Assembly: GCF_008692035.1 (NCBI RefSeq)
Contig: NZ_VTFG01000001.1
Location: 2,046,001 to 2,110,000 of the forward strand
Direction of reading: 5' to 3'
Length of the DNA stretch: 64,000 nt
From: Pseudomonas marginalis
Lineage (GTDB): Bacteria; Pseudomonadota; Gammaproteobacteria; Pseudomonadales; Pseudomonadaceae
The notes beneath the pieces were generated by a model. That model was given only the letters and a program-made list of their open reading frames with translations. It searched no databases and was not told the origin of the DNA. The position numbers and the translations under genes were made by a program. Positions 53,954 through 63,200 of this stretch are shown here, in pieces; the stretch's first letter is position 1, and every line of letters starts with the position of its first letter.

Positions 53954-55975
53954 ATGAATCCACTCTCCCTCCTGAAAAAATCCCGGCCCGCTCGCCAAGG
54001 CACCACCACCCTCACCAGCACCGCCAACAACCTGGACGCCGCTCTCAGCGCTCTACGCATCAACCCCACTTTGATCACCGGCTTCATCTCCCCCCACCTG
54101 GACATCGACGCCATCGCCGCAAAGCTCAAGCGTCGTTTCCCCCAGTCCACCCTCAGCCTGTGCACCACCTCCGGCGAGCTGTGCAACGCGCCCGGTTCGC
54201 TGTATTGCGCCACCGGCGAGCGCTGGGACCGGGTGGTGTTGCAGTTGTTCGACGACAGTCTGATCGCTTCGGCCGAGGTGGTGATGGTGCCGCTGGAGTG
54301 TGAGGACATTCGCGGTGGCGGCACTCGCCTGGGGATGCAGGAGCGGATTGCCAAGTTGGTGGCGAATATCAAGCGGGTGCAGGTACGGACGTCGATCGAT
54401 CATCGCGATACCTTGGCGTATGTGGTGTTCGATGGGTTGTCGGCGTCGGAGTCGTTTTTCATGGAGGCGCTGTATGAGTCGGGGCGGTTTCCGTGTTTGT
54501 TTGTAGGGGGATCGGCCGGTGGTAAGTCGGATTTCCAGAAGACGCTGATTCATGACGGCCAGCGCAGTTATCAGAACCATGCGCAGATTGTGTTCCTGAA
54601 AACGGCGGCCCATGTGCGGTTTGGGGTGTTCAAGAGCCAGAACTTTAAACCGGCGGATTTGACCTTCAGTGTGCTGACCGCGTCGGTGGAGGACCGCACG
54701 ATTGACCAGGTGATCGACAGCAGCGGCAATATCAAGAGCATGGTGCAGGCGCTGTGTGATGCGTTCAGTTGCGCGCCCCAGGCGTTGGAGTCGAAGCTGG
54801 CGGATTATTCGTTTGCGATTCGGGTGGGCAGTGAGTTGTTTGTGCGGTCCATCGCGCGCATCGATTATGAGCAGCAGATCGTGCAGTTGTTTTGCGACGT
54901 GGCGCCGGGCGAGGAGTTGGTGATGGTGCGGCGTACCCCATTGCGGGAGGCGACGCGCCTGGACTATGAGCAGTTCCTGCGCGGCAAGGGTGGCCAGCCG
55001 GTGGCGGGGATTTTGAATGACTGCATTCTGCGCCGGCTGAATAACGGCGCCGAGCTGGGCAGCATGGCCGGCATTTTTGGGGATGTGCCGTTGGCGGGGT
55101 TTTCGACCTTCGGGGAGATTCTGGGCCTGAACCTGAACCAGACGCTGACGGCGATTTTCTTCTTTCGGGTGGCCAAGGGTGCGAGTTTCAGTGATGAGTA
55201 CGTGGACAATTTCATCGCCCATTACGGCGAGTTCAAGGCGTTTTTCCTACGGCGTCAGGTGAAGAAGCTGGCGGGGTTGAACCATGTGGTGGTCAAGCAG
55301 ATTACCGCATTCAAGAACAATGACTTCACCGACACCCTGAATACCCGAGGCCTGGACCGCAATATCCTGCCAGTCTTCGAGGGCCTGGCCGACTTGGGCC
55401 TGGTGTTGGCCCAGGCCGAGCGTCAGCAGGAGGACATCGCTTCGCAGCTCAAGCATTACTCCGGCGAGTTGCACGCCTCGATGGATGAACTGGTGGGCAC
55501 GATTGGCCAGCAGAACAGCGTGTCTGCCCAGGCCGGGGCCACGGTCGAGGGGCTGTCGAGCCAGGCGGATGTCGCGGTGCAGGGGGCGCGCACGCTGGCG
55601 GGGTCGAGTTTGCGTATCCAGTCGATTGTGCAGGTGATCCAGCAGATCGCCGGGCAGACCAACTTGCTGGCGCTCAACGCCGCCATTGAAGCGGCGCGCG
55701 CGGGCGACCTGGGCCGGGGCTTTGCGGTGGTGGCGGACGAGGTGCGCAAGCTGGCGGAAATCACGCGCAAGAATGCGGCGGAAATTGGTGTGGATATCGA
55801 CTTGTTGTCGAGTGAGATCCAGCGGGTGGCCCAGCAGATTGAAGACCAGTCCACCGGGGTGGGTGCGCTGCGGGAGATGCTGGATGTGCTGGAGGCGTCG
55901 AGCCGGGCGACGGAGGGTACGGCGCAACGGACCAAGACCATTGCGGATACGTTGACGGGGTTGACCCATGGGTAG
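53954..55975 (+). CDS. Soluble FIST-domain chemoreceptor
   Basis: 673 aa, no transmembrane helix. FIST sensor domains occupy roughly residues 35-390 ([27 protein letters not shown], and the FIST_C part [35 protein letters not shown]). A linker leads to the MCP signalling domain with [44 protein letters not shown] domains are proposed to sense small ligands such as amino acids. The ATG at 53954 is chosen because a candidate promoter lies just upstream; a frame reaching 53612 would run through the MITE. Confidence 0.92.
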   Translation: MNPLSLLKKSRPARQGTTTLTSTANNLDAALSALRINPTLITGFISPHLDIDAIAAKLKRRFPQSTLSLCTTSGELCNAPGSLYCATGERWDRVVLQLFDDSLIASAEVVMVPLECEDIRGGGTRLGMQERIAKLVANIKRVQVRTSIDHRDTLAYVVFDGLSASESFFMEALYESGRFPCLFVGGSAGGKSDFQKTLIHDGQRSYQNHAQIVFLKTAAHVRFGVFKSQNFKPADLTFSVLTASVEDRTIDQVIDSSGNIKSMVQALCDAFSCAPQALESKLADYSFAIRVGSELFVRSIARIDYEQQIVQLFCDVAPGEELVMVRRTPLREATRLDYEQFLRGKGGQPVAGILNDCILRRLNNGAELGSMAGIFGDVPLAGFSTFGEILGLNLNQTLTAIFFFRVAKGASFSDEYVDNFIAHYGEFKAFFLRRQVKKLAGLNHVVVKQITAFKNNDFTDTLNTRGLDRNILPVFEGLADLGLVLAQAERQQEDIASQLKHYSGELHASMDELVGTIGQQNSVSAQAGATVEGLSSQADVAVQGARTLAGSSLRIQSIVQVIQQIAGQTNLLALNAAIEAARAGDLGRGFAVVADEVRKLAEITRKNAAEIGVDIDLLSSEIQRVAQQIEDQSTGVGALREMLDVLEASSRATEGTAQRTKTIADTLTGLTHG

Positions 55976-56069
55976 GCGTTAACGGCAGGTAAAAATGGCG
56001 CGGGGCTCATGGCACTGAACGGGGGATTCAGTGCATGATGCGTCGCTCATATCAAGGACGATAACAACC

Positions 56070-57110
56070 GTGAAAAACGCCCTCGCCGCCCTGCTATTGC
56101 TGTGCCTGACCGCTCCTGCCTTCGCCGCCGAAAACCCCGTCGGGTTCAAGACCGTCACCCTGCCCGATGCGCAAGACAACCGACCACTCGAACTGGTCGT
56201 CTGGTACCCCGCCACCACCACCGCCAAACCCACCCTGATCGCCGACAACGCGGTGTTCATCGGTGCCCTCGCCGTACCCGACGCCCCGCCGGCTGCCGGT
56301 GAGCATCCGCTGGTGGTGCTCTCCCACGGTTATGGCGGTAACTGGGGCAAGCAGGTGTGGCTGGCCAGTGCGCTGGCGCATCAGGGCTACATCGTCGCGG
56401 CGGTCAACCACCCCGGCACCACCACCCAGGATCGCAACCCGCAAACCGCCGCGCAGTTATGGCTACGCCCGGCCGACCTGAGCCGCGTGATCGATGCGGT
56501 ATTGGCCCAGCCAAAGCCATTTGGCGCGGTCGCGAAAGGCCAGATCGCCGCCGTGGGCCATTCCCTGGGCGGCTGGACCGTGCTGGAACTCGCCGGGGCG
56601 CGCTTCGATCCCGAGCTGTTCAGCCGCGACTGCAGCGTCCACCCCAAGCTCGGCGGTTGCATCGGCTACCAGGAGATGAACCCCGCCGGCACGCCAGAAG
56701 GTAAAGCGCGCTTGGCGGCGGATTTGAGCGACAAGCGCGTCACCGCCATCGTGTCCCTGGACCTGGGCCTGTCCCGCGGCTTCACCGACGCCAGCCTGGC
56801 TGCATTGCCGGTACCGGCGCTGGTGATTGCGGGGGGCGTGCCGTCGGAGGATATGGACCCGCAGCTGGAGTCCGCCGACATGGTCAAGCGGCTGCCTGAA
56901 GCAACGACGAAGTACGTGGAGATCGCCGACGCTACGCACTTCAGCTTTATGTCGATCTGCAAGCCGGGGGGCATGGCGCTGATCGAGGAGAGTTCACCGG
57001 GCGACGGCATGATTTGCCGCGATGGTGAGGGGGCTCGGCCACGGGCGGTGATTCAGCAGCAGGTGGTGGGGCTGATCAGTGAGTTTTTGGGGCGCAAAGC
57101 GCCTAACTAA
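56070..57110 (+). CDS. Secreted dienelactone-hydrolase/PAF-AH-like hydrolase
   Basis: 346 aa from the GTG at 56070 (AAGGA at 11 nt), giving signal peptide KNALAALLLLCLTAPAFAAEN. The hydrolase fold shows PLVVLSHGYGGNW, nucleophile VGHSLGGWT, acid in the VIAGGVPSEDMD region and His in DATHFSF. Cys residues in the mature part fit periplasmic disulfides. Substrate unknown. A degenerate copy of this gene's 3' end occurs at 58688-58745, beyond hipBA. Confidence 0.85.
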   Translation: MKNALAALLLLCLTAPAFAAENPVGFKTVTLPDAQDNRPLELVVWYPATTTAKPTLIADNAVFIGALAVPDAPPAAGEHPLVVLSHGYGGNWGKQVWLASALAHQGYIVAAVNHPGTTTQDRNPQTAAQLWLRPADLSRVIDAVLAQPKPFGAVAKGQIAAVGHSLGGWTVLELAGARFDPELFSRDCSVHPKLGGCIGYQEMNPAGTPEGKARLAADLSDKRVTAIVSLDLGLSRGFTDASLAALPVPALVIAGGVPSEDMDPQLESADMVKRLPEATTKYVEIADATHFSFMSICKPGGMALIEESSPGDGMICRDGEGARPRAVIQQQVVGLISEFLGRKAPN

Positions 57111-57146
57111 AGAAAAGGCTATTCAAGAAAAAACGAATCAAATACG

Positions 57147-57178
57147 ATGCATAAGTGTATTAACCCTCACAAATGCAT
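57147..57178. promoter_or_regulatory. Candidate HipB operator
   Basis: ATGCATAAGTG and CACAAATGCAT form an 11-bp dyad (9 of 11 paired) about a 10-nt centre, 20 bp before hipB. Such spacing suits a dimeric Xre-family antitoxin. Confidence 0.55.
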
Positions 57179-57197
57179 TGTATAGGATGCAAACACT

Positions 57198-57443
57198 GTG
57201 GACGATTTAGGTTTCCTGATCAAAAACCTGCGAAAGGCGGCTGGCCTTTCCCAAAGCCAGCTCGCACTTCGGCACGGTATGAGTCGTGCAACCATCTCCG
57301 GAATCGAGAACAACACCATCCCCGAAGTGGGAATTCGCAAGGTGGCTGCGATCCTTGAAGGGTTAGGGTACGAGTTAACCGCGACACCTAAGCGTCGACG
57401 CAAAACGCTGGATGAACTGAAAGCAGAAAACGTCCATGACTAG
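57198..57443 (+). CDS. hipB: HipB-like Xre-family antitoxin
   Basis: 81 aa from a GTG at 57198. A helix-turn-helix fills most of the protein (FLIKNLRKAAGLSQSQLALRHGMSRATISGIENN), with a basic tail PKRRRKTLDELKAEN. It overlaps hipA by 8 bp, the usual toxin-antitoxin coupling. Expected to bind HipA and repress the operon. Confidence 0.88.
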   Translation: MDDLGFLIKNLRKAAGLSQSQLALRHGMSRATISGIENNTIPEVGIRKVAAILEGLGYELTATPKRRRKTLDELKAENVHD

Positions 57444-58671
57444 ACAAAGCGATCGGCTGCACATCGGCGCCAGCGGCGTGTATGCCGGAATACTCGGGCG
57501 CAGTGAAGAAAACCAGCGCGATTCGGTGTTTTCATATAACCAGGCAGTCACCGAAAAGAACGCGGTTTCGCTGACCATGCCCGTGCGCCTGGAGAGCTAC
57601 ATCTGGGCGTATGGCATCCATCCCCTGTTTGAGATGCATCTCCCCGAAGGCCACCTGAAAGCGGAGCTTGTGAGACGTTTCAGCAAGTCCGTGCGAGGTT
57701 TTGATGACTTCGCATTGCTGGGTATCGTCGGCCCCCATCAGTTGGGCCGAATCAGCGTCGCCCGAGCCACTGCGGATGAGTTACTACCTGAAATAAAACT
57801 CTCCGAGCTGCTCGTGTATGACGGGGCGAAAGATCTGTTCGACGACCTGATGAAAACCTACGCAGCCTACTCAGGCGTTTCTGGCGTTCAGCCGAAGGTA
57901 CTGGTGCGCGACGCTGACGATACGAATCCTGACGTTGCGCGTCTCACCCATCGTGGCGCTACGCACTTGGTGAAGGCCTTCAATGATTCAGACTTCGCGC
58001 AACTGGCGGCCAATGAGTTTTTCTGCATGCGCGCGGCACTTCATACAGGCCTTGAAGTGCCTGAATGCCAGTTGAGTCAGCAGGGTAAGTTTCTGGTGGT
58101 CAAACGGTTCGATATCGGTGACAGCGCCTACCTTGGTTTTGAGGATATGTGCGTCTTATCCGGATGGGGGACAGATAAAAAGTACGACGGCAGCTACCAG
58201 GGCTGCGCGAAGTTGATCAAGACTTACGTCTCTCCTTCTCTTGTGACTAAGGCACTTGAGGACTTCTTTATGATGGTGGCGCTCTGCGCTGGCATACAAA
58301 ATGGAGACGGGCACTTGAAAAACTTTGGCCTGCTCTATGAGAACTGCGCAGAAGATGCCGATATTTGGCTCGCGCCGGCTTACGACCTTGTGACGACCAC
58401 GGTGTACCAAGTCAACGATATTATGGGTCTGTTGCTCGGTGGCTCAAAGGCTTGGCCAAAACGTAAGATGCTGGTCCAGTTCGGGCGCAGTTCGTGCAAT
58501 TTGACAGAGGCTCGTTGCAATGAATTGCTCGCCAGAGTCCACAGCGGCATGAGCCGTGCAATGGTGGAGCTTTCGGACTATCGAAGCACCCACCCGGAAT
58601 TTGATGTTGTTGGGGAAAAGATGACCGCTGCATGGGCGACAGGGCTGGCGAGGAGTATTGAGCCGCCGTGA
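57436..58671 (+). CDS. hipA: HipA-like Ser/Thr kinase toxin
   Basis: 411 aa. HipA family: ATP-loop region YSGVSGVQPKVLV (145-157), K180 in THLVKAF, catalytic loop NGDGHLKNFG (D291) and LAPAYDLVTTT (metal D317), all intact. Family members such as E. coli HipA phosphorylate glutamyl-tRNA synthetase and induce dormancy; target here unproven. Together with hipB it interrupts what looks like an older hydrolase-DUF2569 neighbourhood. Confidence 0.92.
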   Translation: MTRQSDRLHIGASGVYAGILGRSEENQRDSVFSYNQAVTEKNAVSLTMPVRLESYIWAYGIHPLFEMHLPEGHLKAELVRRFSKSVRGFDDFALLGIVGPHQLGRISVARATADELLPEIKLSELLVYDGAKDLFDDLMKTYAAYSGVSGVQPKVLVRDADDTNPDVARLTHRGATHLVKAFNDSDFAQLAANEFFCMRAALHTGLEVPECQLSQQGKFLVVKRFDIGDSAYLGFEDMCVLSGWGTDKKYDGSYQGCAKLIKTYVSPSLVTKALEDFFMMVALCAGIQNGDGHLKNFGLLYENCAEDADIWLAPAYDLVTTTVYQVNDIMGLLLGGSKAWPKRKMLVQFGRSSCNLTEARCNELLARVHSGMSRAMVELSDYRSTHPEFDVVGEKMTAAWATGLARSIEPP

Positions 58672-58687
58672 TTTTGCTTGCCTGGTA

Positions 58688-58745
58688 TATGTCGTTCTTC
58701 AAGCCGGGGGGCATGGCCGAGGCCGGTGATTCAGCAGCACGGCTG
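58688..58745 (+). pseudogene. Degenerate copy of the hydrolase 3' end, right of hipBA
   Basis: TATGTCGTTCTTCAAGCCGG followed by GGGGCATGGC matches 56949-56977 of the hydrolase gene with two or three changes; then, after loss of about 60 bp, GGTGATTCAGCAGCA matches 57047-57061. It is non-functional and marks the downstream edge of the hipBA segment. Confidence 0.8.
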
Positions 58746-58785
58746 ACTATTTATCGTTTTAACGCTATTGAACTGCGGAGCGAAC

Positions 58786-59304
58786 ATGCAAGAAAGTAAA
58801 CACCCGAACGGACTTGGCGGTTGGTTGATCGTGGTTGGCTTGGGCCTGTTTATAGCCTTGGCGCGCCTGGGTTATGCCCTTATCGCGGTGTATTACCCAA
58901 TATTCGCAGATGGCTCGTTCAGCATCCTCACCTCATCCGGCACGACGATGACTAACGCCCTGTGGGGCGCGATCCTGATTTCAGAAACCCTCGTCAATGC
59001 AGTCTTTATCGCGGCCTTTGGTTATTTGGTTTACCTGTTCTTCTGCGAACATTATTTATTCCCCAAGGTTTATATCGTCACGCTCATCGCCTCGGCTGTT
59101 TACGTTCCACTTGATGCATGGTTCAGCTCGCTTGTTCTGGTGGATGAACCCATATTCGACTACAACACGACCAAGGAAACCGTCCGCGGATTGGTGTCCA
59201 CCTCGATCTGGGTCCCCTACATACTGTTCTCCAAAAGGGTCAAGGCAACGTTTGTCCAACACCGGCCGGTTGCGGCGCAAGCGCCGGGCATCGTCAGCCC
59301 TTGA
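58786..59304 (+). CDS. DUF2569-like membrane protein
   Basis: 172 aa, four transmembrane helices. NGLGGWLIVVGLGLFIALARLGY is the family opening, then the helices ALWGAILISETLVNAVFIAAFGYLVYLFF and VYIVTLIASAVYVPLDA. ATG at 58786 with GGAG at 6 nt. Function unknown. Confidence 0.8.
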   Translation: MQESKHPNGLGGWLIVVGLGLFIALARLGYALIAVYYPIFADGSFSILTSSGTTMTNALWGAILISETLVNAVFIAAFGYLVYLFFCEHYLFPKVYIVTLIASAVYVPLDAWFSSLVLVDEPIFDYNTTKETVRGLVSTSIWVPYILFSKRVKATFVQHRPVAAQAPGIVSP

Positions 59305-59509
59305 CGCGGTGAGCATCGAGCGCCTGCCGGATGACTGGCAGGCTGCCAAGGCGATGCCGCTGAACTACGCAGCCCCCTCACATCGATAGCACTGATGATT
59401 ACTATCGAACCGCTCGCCTATAGGGTGGCCAGGCCCGATTCCTATAATCGCCTCCCAATTCTTCCCCTTCGCCTGGCCTCAGGCGACATCCCCCTTGGAA
59501 CCCAGCATC

Positions 59510-60736
59510 ATGCCAAGTGCCCTCCAGGCCCCCAGCGGCCGTCCCGAACATAATCAGCAAAGCGTCAAACAGCAGTGGCTGGCAATCCTCTCGGTCGCGG
59601 TGGGCGCTTTCGCCCTGGTGACCAGTGAATTCCTGCCGGTAGGTGTGCTCAACGACGTCGCCAGCGACCTCGGTATCAGCGCCGGCCACGCCGGACTGAT
59701 GGTGACGTTGCCCGGCATCATGGCCGCCCTCGCTGCGCCGTTCCTGTCGGTGAGCATTGGCGCGATGGACCGGCGTTACCTGCTGATCGGCCTGACGTTG
59801 ATCATGATCATCGCCAACTCGGTGGTGGCCTTTGCCAGTGACTTCAGCCTGCTGCTGTTCGGCCGTGTCTTGCTGGGCATCAGCATCGGCGGGTTCTGGG
59901 CCACGGCCATTGCCCTCAGTGGGCGCCTGGCGCCCAGGGGTGTGGACGTGGCGAAGGCCACCTCGATCATCATGATGGGCGTGACCCTGGCCACCGTGCT
60001 CGGCGTGCCGGTCGGCACCTGGCTCAGCGGCCTGATGGGCTGGCGCATGACGTTCCTGGTCACCGCACTGCTGGGCGTGCCGGTGCTGTTGGCGCAGGTG
60101 TTCCTGCTGCCGCGGCTCACCCCGGAGAAGGCCATTCGCGTCAGCGACCTGCCGGCGTTGTTTATCAACCCACAGGCGCGGATCGGGTTGATCGCGGTGC
60201 TGTTGATCGGCCTGGCGCACTTTGCGGCCTACACCTATGTCGCGCCGTTCTTCAAATACAGTTCCGGCTTCGACGGGCCGACGATTGGTTCGCTGTTGCT
60301 GCTCTTCGGCGTGGCCGGGGTGTTCGGCAATATCTTTGCCGGTTTCGCCGCCAACCGCAGCGTGCGTCACACCCTGTTGCTGGTGGCGCTGATGATCGGC
60401 ACCAGCACCGCGCTGTTCCCCCACTTCGCCACCGGCATGACCGGCGCAGCGATGCTGATCGGGCTGTGGGGCTTCGCCTTCGGCGCCTTCCCGGCCTGTG
60501 CCAGTATCTGGATGTTTGTGGTGGCGCCCAAGGATGTCGAACGCGGCATGCCGCTGTTCGTGGCCTTGTTCCAGGTGATCATTGCCTTGGGTTCGTTCTT
60601 CGGCGGGCGCATCGTCGACCAACTGGGCAGCTCGGTGCTGTTGAGCCTGGCCACGGCACTGGTGGGCTGCGGTTTTGTTACAGTGCTGGTGCTGGGGCGC
60701 AACATCAGTAATAGCCTGGCGGCCCAGCCTGGCTAA
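59510..60736 (+). CDS. MFS efflux transporter (DHA1 family)
   Basis: 408 aa, 12 transmembrane helices. ILSVAVGAFALVTSEFLPVGVLNDVASDLGISAGHAGLMVTLPGI and LLFGRVLLGISIGGFWATAIALSGRLAP are typical of DHA1 carriers such as sugar or purine-ribonucleoside effluxers. ATG at 59510; an in-frame TTG at 59495 is possible. A MocR regulator starts 11 bp downstream, so the two are one unit. Substrate unknown. Confidence 0.88.
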   Translation: MPSALQAPSGRPEHNQQSVKQQWLAILSVAVGAFALVTSEFLPVGVLNDVASDLGISAGHAGLMVTLPGIMAALAAPFLSVSIGAMDRRYLLIGLTLIMIIANSVVAFASDFSLLLFGRVLLGISIGGFWATAIALSGRLAPRGVDVAKATSIIMMGVTLATVLGVPVGTWLSGLMGWRMTFLVTALLGVPVLLAQVFLLPRLTPEKAIRVSDLPALFINPQARIGLIAVLLIGLAHFAAYTYVAPFFKYSSGFDGPTIGSLLLLFGVAGVFGNIFAGFAANRSVRHTLLLVALMIGTSTALFPHFATGMTGAAMLIGLWGFAFGAFPACASIWMFVVAPKDVERGMPLFVALFQVIIALGSFFGGRIVDQLGSSVLLSLATALVGCGFVTVLVLGRNISNSLAAQPG

Positions 60737-60747
60737 ACCGAGGGTCC

Positions 60748-62070
60748 ATGGATACCGCCAACGACGCTTCTTTCGCCTATCAGGCGGTGTACCGCTACCT
60801 TGTCGAGTTGATCGAGGCGAGCCCTTCGGCAGGCGAACGCCAACTGCCGTCCCTGCGCCAGTTGGCCCGGCGCCTGGGCGTGTCGGTATCGACCACCAAG
60901 TACGCCTATGCGCTGCTGGAGGATGAGGGGCGTGTCCAGGCCAGGCCCAAGCGCGGCTATTTCACCCGGGCCGTGCCGGCGCCGCTGTTGAGCGAAGGTT
61001 CGCCTGATTTGCTCGACCAGGTATTCGCCAACGCCCGCCAGCCGGGCATGCTGGCCCTGAGCAGCGACGCCCCGCGCGCCCTCACGCCGCTGTACCTGCC
61101 ATTCGGCGAGCCCGAGTTGCGTGCGGCACTGGCCGCGCGCTACACCCAATCCACCCAGCGCTATTGGCAGGCCGAACAGGTGTATATCGGTTCGGACCTG
61201 CACAGCGTGCTGGACCTGTCGCTCAGCGCCCTGGCGTTGCGTGGCACGCTGGCGCTGGTGGAGTCGCCGTGTTCGTGGGCGGTGCTGCGTCAGTTGCAGG
61301 CGGCGAATATCCGCGTGATTGAAATGCCCCTCGGCGCGGACGGGCGCTTCGACCTGCCCGCCTTCCAGGCACTGCTCGAGCGGGAGCCGATCCGCCTGGC
61401 GGTGCTGTCATCCAGCGTGAACGTGCCCCAGGGCGGCGTGATGCCGGCGCAGGATAAACAGCAGATCTGCCGCTGGCTGGCAGAGCGGGACATCTGGCTG
61501 TTCGAAAACGACACCTACGGCGAGCTGTATTTCGAGCCGCCCACCGCCCGCTATCGCGACTTTGCCGACCCACAGAAACTGCTGGTGTTCTCGACCTTCG
61601 ACAAGGTGATCGGCGCGGAGGCACCCTACGCTTATGTGCTGTGTCGCGGGCAAGGGCCGCAGTTGCAGCGGGTGTTCCTGGAGCGGGGATTTCGCCTGTC
61701 GCCGACCCGTCAGAAAGCGATCGTGAAGCTGTTCACCTCCGGGCGCATCGATCAGCACCTGCTGATGCTGCGCGCGGCCTTGCGGGAACGGATGACGCGC
61801 ATGAAAGCCCTGCTGGAAACGCACGGCGAGTGGCACGTGGTCGAACCCCATGGCGGCGCGAGTTTCTGGCTGGAGGCCAGGCGCCCGGTCGACATGGGGC
61901 ACGTGTTCGAACGCCTGCTGGCCCAGCGCGTCGTGATCGCTCCGGGGCAGTTGTTCAGCCTGCACGGCAGCTGGGCGCAGCATGTGCGCCTGAGCTACAC
62001 CCTCGACTGGAGCAAGGACATCACCCAGGCCGTGCAGCTGTTGGCCCAGGCGATCCGTCAAAGCCCGTAG
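60748..62070 (+). CDS. MocR-type regulator (GntR HTH fused to aminotransferase domain)
   Basis: 440 aa. GntR winged helix ([39 protein letters not shown]) followed by a fold-type-I PLP domain: [33 protein letters not shown] (PLP Asp/Tyr) and [18 protein letters not shown] with the probable Schiff-base Lys in FDK. Such proteins sense PLP or amino-compound ligands. It is downstream of the MFS gene and overlaps the convergent panB-like gene by 13 bp. Confidence 0.9.
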   Translation: MDTANDASFAYQAVYRYLVELIEASPSAGERQLPSLRQLARRLGVSVSTTKYAYALLEDEGRVQARPKRGYFTRAVPAPLLSEGSPDLLDQVFANARQPGMLALSSDAPRALTPLYLPFGEPELRAALAARYTQSTQRYWQAEQVYIGSDLHSVLDLSLSALALRGTLALVESPCSWAVLRQLQAANIRVIEMPLGADGRFDLPAFQALLEREPIRLAVLSSSVNVPQGGVMPAQDKQQICRWLAERDIWLFENDTYGELYFEPPTARYRDFADPQKLLVFSTFDKVIGAEAPYAYVLCRGQGPQLQRVFLERGFRLSPTRQKAIVKLFTSGRIDQHLLMLRAALRERMTRMKALLETHGEWHVVEPHGGASFWLEARRPVDMGHVFERLLAQRVVIAPGQLFSLHGSWAQHVRLSYTLDWSKDITQAVQLLAQAIRQSP

Positions 62071-62873
62071 CAGTGTTGCGCTTGGGGGAAGCGGCCCTGG
62101 CGCACGTCGTCGGCAAACCGCTCGCACGCATCGCGAATCACCGCGCCGACATCGGCGTACTGCTTGACGAAGCGCGGCAGATGCTCGCCGCCCAGGCCCA
62201 ACAGGTCTTCGGTGACCAGCACCTGGCCGTCGCAGGCCGGTGAGGCGCCGATGCCGATGGTGGGCCTGTTCGAGTCCAGGGTGATCTGCCGCGCCACGCC
62301 TTCGGCCACACCCTCGAGCAGCAGGCTGAAAGCGCCCGCCTCCAGATTGGCGCGGGCGTCTTCGGCAATCACTGCGCCGGTTTCAGCCGTGAGGCCCTGG
62401 GCCTTGAACCCACCCATCACGTTGACGAACTGCGGCATCAGCCCCACGTGCGCCATCACCGGAATACCACGCGCCACCAGGAACGCCACGGTGCCCGCCA
62501 GCGCCTGGTTGGCTTCCAGCTTGACCGCATCGCAGCCGGTGCGCGCCAACACCTGGGCGCAATTGCGGAACGCCTGTTCATGGGATTCCTGATAGCTGCC
62601 AAATGGCATGTCGGCAATCACACAGGCCAGGCGCGTGCTGTCGACCACGGCACGGGTGTGGCCGATGATTTCTTCGAGCTGCATGCTCAAGGTCGACGGC
62701 CGGCCATAGCCGACCATGGCCGTGGAGTCACCGACCAGAATGAAGTCCACCAACGGATCGATCAGCCTGGCGATGGCGCTGGTGTAGGCCGTGAGGGAGA
62801 CGATTTTCTGCTGGCCTTTCATGGCGACCAGTTGGGGCACGGTCATGCGTTTGGTGCGGGTGTGCAGGCTCAT
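62058..62873 (-). CDS. PanB-family ketopantoate hydroxymethyltransferase paralogue
   Basis: 271 aa. Transfers a hydroxymethyl group from methylene-tetrahydrofolate to 2-oxoisovalerate in pantothenate synthesis. [14 protein letters not shown] (metal D49), [14 protein letters not shown] (D88), DAVKLEAN (K118) and [22 protein letters not shown] are family signatures. It departs from standard PanB in the S-T-A pocket and in [11 protein letters not shown], and it stands alone with no panC/panD; it may be a second, specialised PanB. Confidence 0.85.
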   Translation of the reverse strand: MSLHTRTKRMTVPQLVAMKGQQKIVSLTAYTSAIARLIDPLVDFILVGDSTAMVGYGRPSTLSMQLEEIIGHTRAVVDSTRLACVIADMPFGSYQESHEQAFRNCAQVLARTGCDAVKLEANQALAGTVAFLVARGIPVMAHVGLMPQFVNVMGGFKAQGLTAETGAVIAEDARANLEAGAFSLLLEGVAEGVARQITLDSNRPTIGIGASPACDGQVLVTEDLLGLGGEHLPRFVKQYADVGAVIRDACERFADDVRQGRFPQAQHCYGL

Positions 62874-63037
62874 GGTGTGTTCCTTATCGCGTTCAATACT
62901 CGGGGAATGCGGGGCCCGAGTATTGGCGAAAGGCGTGGCGATTCAATGCACAGATCGGCGCTAAAAAGCGACCCAGGCAGCCGTCGCGGTTTTTTAAGCT
63001 GGTATCATCCGCGCACGTACACGCCAGGTAACAACCC

Positions 63038-63199
63038 ATGAATCGCCAGAAAAAACTGCAACAGCTGTTCAAGGCCAAAGCCAAAAAGGCCAGCGCCAAA
63101 TTGGCACCGAAATCCAAGGATAAGTACATCAGCAAGGCCGAGCGGGAAAAGCTGGCGGCTGAGGCCGCCCAGGCGCCAGACATGTCCCCCGAGGGTTAA
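63038..63199 (+). CDS. Small Lys-rich DUF2986-like protein
   Basis: 53 aa, MNRQKKLQQLFKAKAKKASA, then KSKDKYISKAEREKLAAEA and an acidic end. Very basic and helical; resembles the DUF2986 family. ATG at 63038. Its stop lies 1 bp before the convergent YeeE/YedE stop. Confidence 0.75.
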   Translation: MNRQKKLQQLFKAKAKKASAKLAPKSKDKYISKAEREKLAAEAAQAPDMSPEG

Positions 63200-63200
63200 C

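Noticed and set aside
59305..59390. Possible gene remnant (frame ending RLPDDWQAAKAMPLNYAAP)
   Set aside because: Too short to identify and without a start; it may be a chance frame after the DUF2569 gene.
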